Positions 58,800-64,000 of a stretch of 64,000 nt of DNA are shown here, piece by piece. Source of the stretch: Petaurus breviceps papuanus. Its lineage: Eukaryota > Chordata > Mammalia > Diprotodontia > Petauridae. Location of the stretch: positions 11,420,604-11,484,603 of the forward strand of contig JAMXIF010001195.1 of assembly GCA_028583685.1 (NCBI GenBank), written 5' to 3'. The notes below the pieces were generated by a model. It saw only the letters and a list, made by a program, of their open reading frames with translations. It did not search any database and had not been told where the DNA came from. The position numbers and the translations under genes are program-made. The first letter of the stretch is position 1. The number at the start of each line of letters is the position of its first letter.

Positions 58800-60050
58800 T
58801 TCTCTTCCTTGTTTACCTTTCCATGCTTCTCTTTCTTCTTGTATTTGAAAGTCAAATTTTCTCTTCAACTCTGGACTTTTCATCAAGAATGCCTGAAAGT
58901 CCTCTATTTCATTCAATTTCCATATTTTCCCCTGAGGTATTATACTCAGTTTTGCTGGATAATTGATTCTTGCTTTTAATCCTAGCTCCTTTGACCTCCA
59001 GAATACCATATTCCAAGCCCTTCAATCCTTTAATGTTGAAGCTGGTAGATCTTGTGTTATCCTGATGGTGTTTCCATAATACTAAAATTGTTTCTTCCTG
59101 ACTACTTGTAATATTTTCTGCTTGACCTGGGAACTCTGGAATTTGGCTATAATATTCCTTGGAGCTTTCTTTTGGGGATCTTTTTCATGAGATGATTGGT
59201 GAATTCTCTTAATTTCAATTTTACCCTCAGATTCTAGAATATCAGGTCAGTTTCCCTTGATAATTTCTTGAAAGATGTTGTCTAGGTTCTTTTTTTGATC
59301 ATGACTTTCAGATAGTCCGATAACTTTAAATTCTCTTTCCTGGATCTATCTTCCAGGTCAGTTGTTTTTCTGATCGGATATTTTGCATTGTTTTCTATTT
59401 TTTCATTCTGTTGTGCCTGTTTCATAACATCTTGATTTCTCATAATGAAAAGCTTCCATTTACTCCATGCAAATTTTGAAGGTGGTGGCAAGGTGGAGCA
59501 GTGAATAAAGGACTGGCCTTGGACTCAGGAGGACCTGAGTTAAAATCCAACCTCAGACATTTGGCACAGTTACTAGCCATGTGACTTTGGGGAAGTCACT
59601 TAACCCCAATTGCCCTCCCCTCAAAAAAAAAGCAAAAAAAATTTTTTGAAGGAATTCTTTTCTTCAGTGAGCTTCTGAACTTCCTTTTCTGTTTTTTAAG
59701 GCGTTCTTCTTCTCGTTGGTTTTTTGGACCTCTCACCACTTGAGCTAGTCTTTTTTTTATGGTGTTATTTTCTTCAGAATTTTGCACGGTCTCCTTTAGC
59801 AAGCTGTTGACTTGTTTTTCATAACTTTCTTGCATCGCTCTCATTTCTCTTTTCAATTTTTCCCCTGTTTCTCTTGATTTTCAAACTCCTCTTTGAGCTC
59901 CGCCATGGCCTGCACCCAATCATATTTTTCTTTGAGACTTTTGATGCAGGAGTTTTGACTTTGTTGTCTTCTTCTGGTTCTATGTTTGGATTTTCTCTGT
60001 CACCAAAGAAGGATTCTATACTGTGATTTATTTCCCTCTCTTTGCTCATA
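58800..60050 (-). pseudogene. L1-type ORF1 remnant in HAL1 element
   Basis: N-terminal frame (60049-59819) contains MSKEREINHSIESFFGDREN; a Lys/Glu-rich coiled-coil stretch follows, split by the SINE; a frame with DQKKNLDN-like text near 59300; C-terminal frame ends near 58746. Frame changes between the parts prevent one reading frame. Confidence 0.72.
59483..59643 (+). mobile_element. WSINE1-like SINE inside HAL1 element
   Basis: 'gtggcaaggtggagcagtga', 'gtgactttggggaagtcact', A-rich tail. The 9-bp repeat TTTTGAAGG lies at 59474-59482 and 59644-59652. Confidence 0.9.
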
Positions 60051-60299
60051 TTCCAGTCAAGTAATTGATTTTTGAGGTTTTGTCAGAGTAGCACTCTGCT
60101 CCCAAAGGGAGAGTTCTGTTTACAAAATTTCGGGGGTTTTGTGCAGCTGTTTCAGAGTTACTTCTAGGAACCTGCTTCAGAACTCTGAGTAGTACTGCCT
60201 CTCTACAGTCATCACAATCTCTGCCACACCAGTGCTTCTCCTTACTGCAGTACCACCACCCAAGACGGAGACACAGACCCAAGCAGGACAAAGCAAGAG

Positions 60300-60960
60300 C
60301 AAAAGGAAATGGGTCAACCTTATTCTCATTGAATTTGGCTCAGGGAGGGAATGACATACACACTTAAATATGGTATCTCACCCAACAGGAGAGCAGTGAG
60401 GAAGAGGATGAGAGGGTGGATGACAAAAAGGAGGGCAAGTTGGGGGGAGGGAAGTTGGAAGCACCTACTTTTGAAAAGGGACAGGATCAAAGTAGAGAAT
60501 AGAATAAGTGGGAGGTTGGATTGGAGGGAGGGAAATATCGTCAGTCTTTTACAATATATCCACTATGGAAATGTTTTGCATAGCTACACATATACAACCT
60601 ATACTGAATTGCTTATCTTCCCAGCAAGGGTGAGTGACAATGGAGGAAGGGAATGAATCTGGAATTCAAAGTTTTAAAATCAAATGTTTAAATGTATGTG
60701 TGTATATGCTATTATGAATATTCTTTTACATGTAACTTGGAAATAAGGTATACAGGCACTAGGGCATAAAGATCCTAATGGAAAGTCAAAGCGTGTGTGG
60801 GAGAAGATATGGGAGAGAGCAGATTAGAGGAGGGGATATCCAGTGGGATTGCTATTTTGGGGCGGTGGGTAGGGGAAAAATGGAGAGAAAATTCATAACT
60901 CAAAATTTGGCAGAAATGAACAATGTAAACCAGAAGCTAATAAAGCATTTGAATTGAAAA
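60300..60960 (+). mobile_element. HAL1-type 3' UTR fragment, plus
   Basis: Follows the HAL1 3' UTR: 'aaatgggtcaaccttattct', 'ggtatctcacccaacaggag', 'acaacctatactgaattgc', G-rich stretch, and the end 'aaaattcataactcaaaatt'. It abuts the 5' cut end of the minus-oriented element directly. Confidence 0.82.
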
Positions 60961-61155
60961 ATGAAATAAAATATAAAATTCCAGAGATAAGATAGATGAT
61001 TTTCCCTGTAACATCATTTTAAAATACATTCTGTTTAACTGTTTTCTTTCGATTAGTCATAAGTTTCATATTTTAAATGCATACTATTAGGTTTGTATTT
61101 TTCAAAGTATTTTTGTTTTAAATTAAGAAAATTATAATAATGCTAAATTACTTAC

Positions 61156-61340
61156 CTTTGGGAGAAAAGCAAGAGATGGTTGTGTGTAAGGTTCCTTAGA
61201 CCTTTCCTATTTCACTTAATTTACAAGATTTATCAGCTCTGCTGACAGCATGCTGTGAAACTCTGAGGAGCTGCAGTTTAAGGAACTAAGAGCTCTCCCA
61301 GTCAATGAAGAAAAATTTCCAAGTTAAAATTTAAAAAATA
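61156..61340 (-). promoter_or_regulatory. Candidate untranslated first exon / promoter region of the ARSF-like gene
   Basis: Minus strand has CCCAAAG followed by gtaagtaatt, a near-perfect splice donor. The only upstream ATG (about 61253) opens a very short frame. The stretch lies 4.2 kb upstream of coding exon 1 and just before an inserted retroviral LTR. Exon status is inferred from the donor alone; no TATA box seen; right edge is a guess. Confidence 0.3.
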
Positions 61341-61428
61341 AATGTTTTTCATCTGAGACCATTTTGAAAATCATTCAATGATAACTGTTAATAATTAATA
61401 AGTAGTGAAGTTACATTTTTGAATGAAC

Positions 61429-61715
61429 TGTTGGGGGCCAGGAAGTAATGGTATATGGGCTAGTGCCTGCTTGCTTGATGTATGACCTTAAAAGGTAATG
61501 AATAGAGCTGTGGAAGATGATTGGCTATGTGTACCTATAAGTTGCCCTGATGCGGAAGTTCAGGGCAGTCGCGATGTATCTGAGCCTGAATAAACAACTC
61601 CTGCAAACCTCGGGTGCTCTGTCTGGTAATCCCTCCTAGGAGGCCGGTGACGACCGAAGACTTACCATGGGTAAGTAAGAGGACTAAGAGGACGGGATAT
61701 CAATAGCCCACCACA
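61429..61715 (+). mobile_element. 5' LTR of class II (betaretrovirus-like/ERVK) fossil
   Basis: 287 bases, TGTTGGGGG...CCCACCACA, AATAAA at 61589-61594. Differs from the solo LTR at 11244-11521 by about seven substitutions and one 9-bp length difference, the latter a small local duplication. A tRNA primer site follows two bases later, which identifies it as a 5' LTR. Confidence 0.92.
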
Positions 61716-61717
61716 AC

Positions 61718-61735
61718 TGGCGCCCAACGTGGGGC
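61718..61735 (+). other. Primer binding site, tRNA-Lys type
   Basis: TGGCGCCCAACGTGGGGC, the tRNA-Lys1,2-type site used by betaretroviruses such as Mason-Pfizer virus. Confidence 0.92.
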
Positions 61736-61818
61736 CTGGGTAGGGTCCGAGAAGACCATCTGGGCTGTAACTTAGCTCTCCGGACAGCCTCATCGGTAAA
61801 AGAGTACCGTTGAGAAGA

Positions 61819-62580
61819 TGGGAGGGGCAATGAGTGCAGGGGCAATAAGTATCCCCGCAATTTTACCCGAGGAGAAAGGAGTTATTGCCACAGCTTTATA
61901 AGATATGCGCGAAGGGCGGTGTAAAGATACCAATAAGAACGTGCCGCCAGTTTGTAGAAAAAATATGGACCATCTGCCCCTGGATACAACATGCGGGGGT
62001 GCAGGCAGGCAGATGGGCCGTGGTGGGACAACAAATGGCTTCGTATGAAGAAACAAACCCGGGGTCATTAACCCCAATCGATTTCACCGTTTATAGAATG
62101 GTGGACTCGGTACTCAACCCAAAACCCTTGCCCCTGTCCTGCCCGGTGAGTACTCAAGTTGGGACATCCTTAGCAGGCTCCTCTGCTGAGGAGTCGGAGG
62201 AGGAATCGACTAGCCGACCTCCTCAATATCCATGGGAGGAGATGAGAAAGGCACAGAGGAAATTAGCAGGCGAGGAAGATGGCGACAGCGAAGGAGCTGG
62301 CTCCGCGCGCTGTTCGCTGGGAACAAGAACCCGGAAAGGAGGAATCAGTGGCGCAGCAAAAATTAGAAAAGGGGAAGTGCATGACTTCGACGCCTACAGG
62401 GCGTCGCCAAAAAAAAAAAAAAAAAGGAAGTCCCCACAGGGGGGGCGGCCGCCTGGGCTGCCGAATGGGCGGAAGGAAGCCGTCCTCCTCCCTTCAACCC
62501 TGCTGGACGCCCGATCGCTTTCAAGGAGCAGATAGACAACCCCTTCAGTCCCGCCTGCTCAGATTGTGAGTTAGAGTCCC
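61819..62580 (+). pseudogene. gag matrix-like segment of class II fossil
   Basis: Short leader, then a region whose translation resembles betaretroviral matrix (residues such as CPWIQHAGVQAGRW and TPIDFTVYRMVDSVL). The rest of gag and all of pro, pol and env are not recognisable in the window, so the element is broken and internally reduced. Confidence 0.75.
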
Positions 62581-63671
62581 ATGTGATAGCCTGAATTTAT
62601 TATTTTCTTTGTCTATTTGAATTTTATGGATGAATGTTGGATGCTGTGCACAGAACTGTTACGTGTCGTCACTTGTGTTTCTGCTGTGTTCCGTCCCTTT
62701 CGTGTCTCTGTTTGTCCTATCCAGTCATCAGGTCCATTATGGGCCAAGGGTCATTCATAACTGGCCCGAGTATTCTTTTGGAAGGCAGTACCTCTTCCCC
62801 TATTTATCGAGTGTAAGCTGAAAAGGGGGAGAAGGAGAGTAACTTATTGCCTTGTTTAGGTTAGATGATGGTAAATGAAAAGTTAGTTTGGAATTAGAAA
62901 GAAATAAAGTAAAAGCAAGAAAATGTAAGCATATAGCAAGAAAGGAGTATGGGTAGGAAGTTAAGATAGAGATAAAGTTAGCTGCTATTGAAAAGTGTAA
63001 ATAGAAATTTAAGGTCATTAAAGGTTTCAAATTCTCCTCTTCATTCCACTCTGGCCAAGTGGAGTGAGGAGAGGGTCATGGGAGGGGGAGCGAATCTTTT
63101 CCCTCAGAATAAAGAGGCGGATAGATTAACATTTCACTATTTCCTGCCTCACTTAAAAGAGAAAAGTTTTGTGTAACAGAATGCAACTAAAAGGCAACTG
63201 AATGCATTCTGGTCATCTTTGAAAAGTGCCACTCCTAATTGGATGCTAAAGAAAAGTTGGAATTTATTTTATTATTTGGCGTTTAGGCAAATTAGAATAT
63301 TTTTTTAAGATTTGCTATATAAGGTGAGGTTTTTGGGTTCTCTAGAACTGGGATAAGGGAGTAGGCGCCACTCCCTCTCCCCTTGCTAGGGAAGTCAAAG
63401 CTATTGTTTTTAAAGAAATTTTAAGGAGTGGACACCAAAATTTATTGAAATAAAGTTGAAATACCAAAAATATTGGGGGGGAGGTATAATAGTTATATTG
63501 AGGGCCCTTAGGGTATGTAGATAATTTCCTTTTAATTTTTTCAATTGTAAGGAGAGGAGTAAAGCCTCTGTATTTATTATTATGTATTTTAATAGGCCTA
63601 CCACATAATCCCATTGGTCAGGCCATTGGGGACTGTGCCAATTGCACTATTTAAATACACCCTCTTTAAAC
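62581..63671 (+). other. Internal sequence of the class II fossil, unrecognised
   Basis: No pol or env similarity seen. Purine-rich runs near 62820 and 62860-62960. May be non-coding filler of a non-autonomous element, or a separate insertion. Confidence 0.4.
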
Positions 63672-63685
63672 AAAAAGGGGGAGAA
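63672..63685 (+). other. Polypurine tract
   Basis: AAAAAGGGGGAGAA directly before an LTR-like TGTAGGATGG start. Confidence 0.7.
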
Positions 63686-64000
63686 TGTAGGATGGTGAAT
63701 TCCCTTTAAATAGATGGCACCTCCCCAGCACCATGAGATCAAAATAAAATATAGGAAAGAATTGGCTCGCCCACAAAGGCCCTCCCTGGAACCCCCGGAA
63801 TGCCAATTATGTGGCGAGAGGAGGAGGGGAAGTGGCATGGGCCAGCTGTAGTAAAAAGAAGGAAACAAGATCACCTCTCGTTCCATCCAACAAATAATCC
63901 ACAGGAGCCTGAAAAACGGCTCCCTCTGCATAAACCAATAAATTTGGGTATCCACCCCGAGTTTTCGGGGTGAGAAAACCTCTTCTGTTTTCTTTCAGGG
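63686..64000 (+). mobile_element. LTR fossil, cut by window end
   Basis: Starts TGTAGGATGG after a polypurine tract; AATAAA at 63937-63942; a GC-rich hairpin-forming stretch ('caccccgagttttcggggtg') follows. Its sequence is not that of the 61429 LTR, so it is either the 3' LTR of a different element or part of a mosaic. Confidence 0.65.

Larger units (their letters stand above)
57950..60300 (-). mobile_element. HAL1-type element, minus, truncated at both ends
   Basis: On the minus strand: 5' UTR ('cctgcttgggtctgtgtctc'), decayed ORF1, then 3' UTR to about 57950, without the normal tail. A WSINE1-like SINE interrupts it at 59483-59643. ORF1 signs are the C-terminal frame 59009-58746 (GLKARINYPAKLSIIPQGK, then FQAFLMKSPELKRKFDFQIQ) and coiled-coil-type frames at 59856-59596 and 60049-59819. 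Confidence 0.82.

Noticed and set aside
61885-62569. 216- and 96-codon frames as host genes
   Set aside because: They follow a retroviral LTR and primer site and resemble betaretroviral matrix, so they belong to the fossil element.
1-64000. tRNA, rRNA or other RNA genes
   Set aside because: Only tRNA-derived SINE heads were seen; none can fold as an intact tRNA by inspection.

Overview
The window is vertebrate nuclear DNA from a marsupial. The evidence is the repeat set: tRNA-derived SINEs that look like marsupial WSINE1, MAR1-type CORE-SINEs, a non-primate, non-rodent L1 family, L1-derived 'half-L1' (HAL1-type) elements, and old L2, L3/CR1 and MIR copies. WSINE1-like copies hint at an Australian lineage. 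That point is from memory of the families and is tentative.

The only convincing host gene is on the minus strand, from 56973 down to 29892. It has ten coding exons, all open, with GT-AG splice sites and matching intron phases. They encode an arylsulfatase of the STS/ARSD/ARSL/ARSF/ARSH group of about 588 residues, closest by eye to ARSF. It has a signal peptide, the formylglycine site CTPSR, the other sulfatase active-site residues, a two-helix membrane hairpin and a Cys-rich tail. The first coding exon has only 14 coding bases. A possible untranslated first exon lies near 61156-61340. The introns are filled with SINEs, old LINEs and LTR pieces.

Layout. 1-5155: L1, 5' end outside the window, ORF2 decayed. 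5490-7177: marsupial repeat, then two LTRs head to head with near-identical inverted R-U5 parts. 7178-13737: mostly non-coding, with SINEs, L2, a solo LTR with a 6-bp target duplication, and a CT repeat holding a 100-N assembly gap. 13748-16622: full-length HAL1-type element (minus) with an 11-bp target duplication. 16640-17530: L3/CR1. 18170-18780: unclassified repeat with a relative at 51180-51660. 23866-25140: LTR-like element with two sets of internal tandem repeats. 25165-29800: L2 and old repeats. 29892-56973: the sulfatase gene; inside it are a second HAL1-type element (31790-34812) whose 5' part matches the 24-kb LTR-like element, an L2 split by an LTR (36.8-38.2 kb), and an L1 ORF2 fragment (48.8-49.8 kb). 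55976-56546: solo LTR. 57950-60960: a HAL1 body and a HAL1 3' end in opposite orientations. 61429-64000: 5' end of a class II (betaretrovirus-like) fossil with a tRNA-Lys-type primer site, a matrix-like gag segment, a polypurine tract and a differing LTR running off the window edge.

The most unusual material is retroelement architecture: the HAL1 family sharing its 3' end with L1, one HAL1 copy with a borrowed LTR-like 5' module, and the inverted LTR pair. No bacterial, CRISPR or operon-type feature is present.
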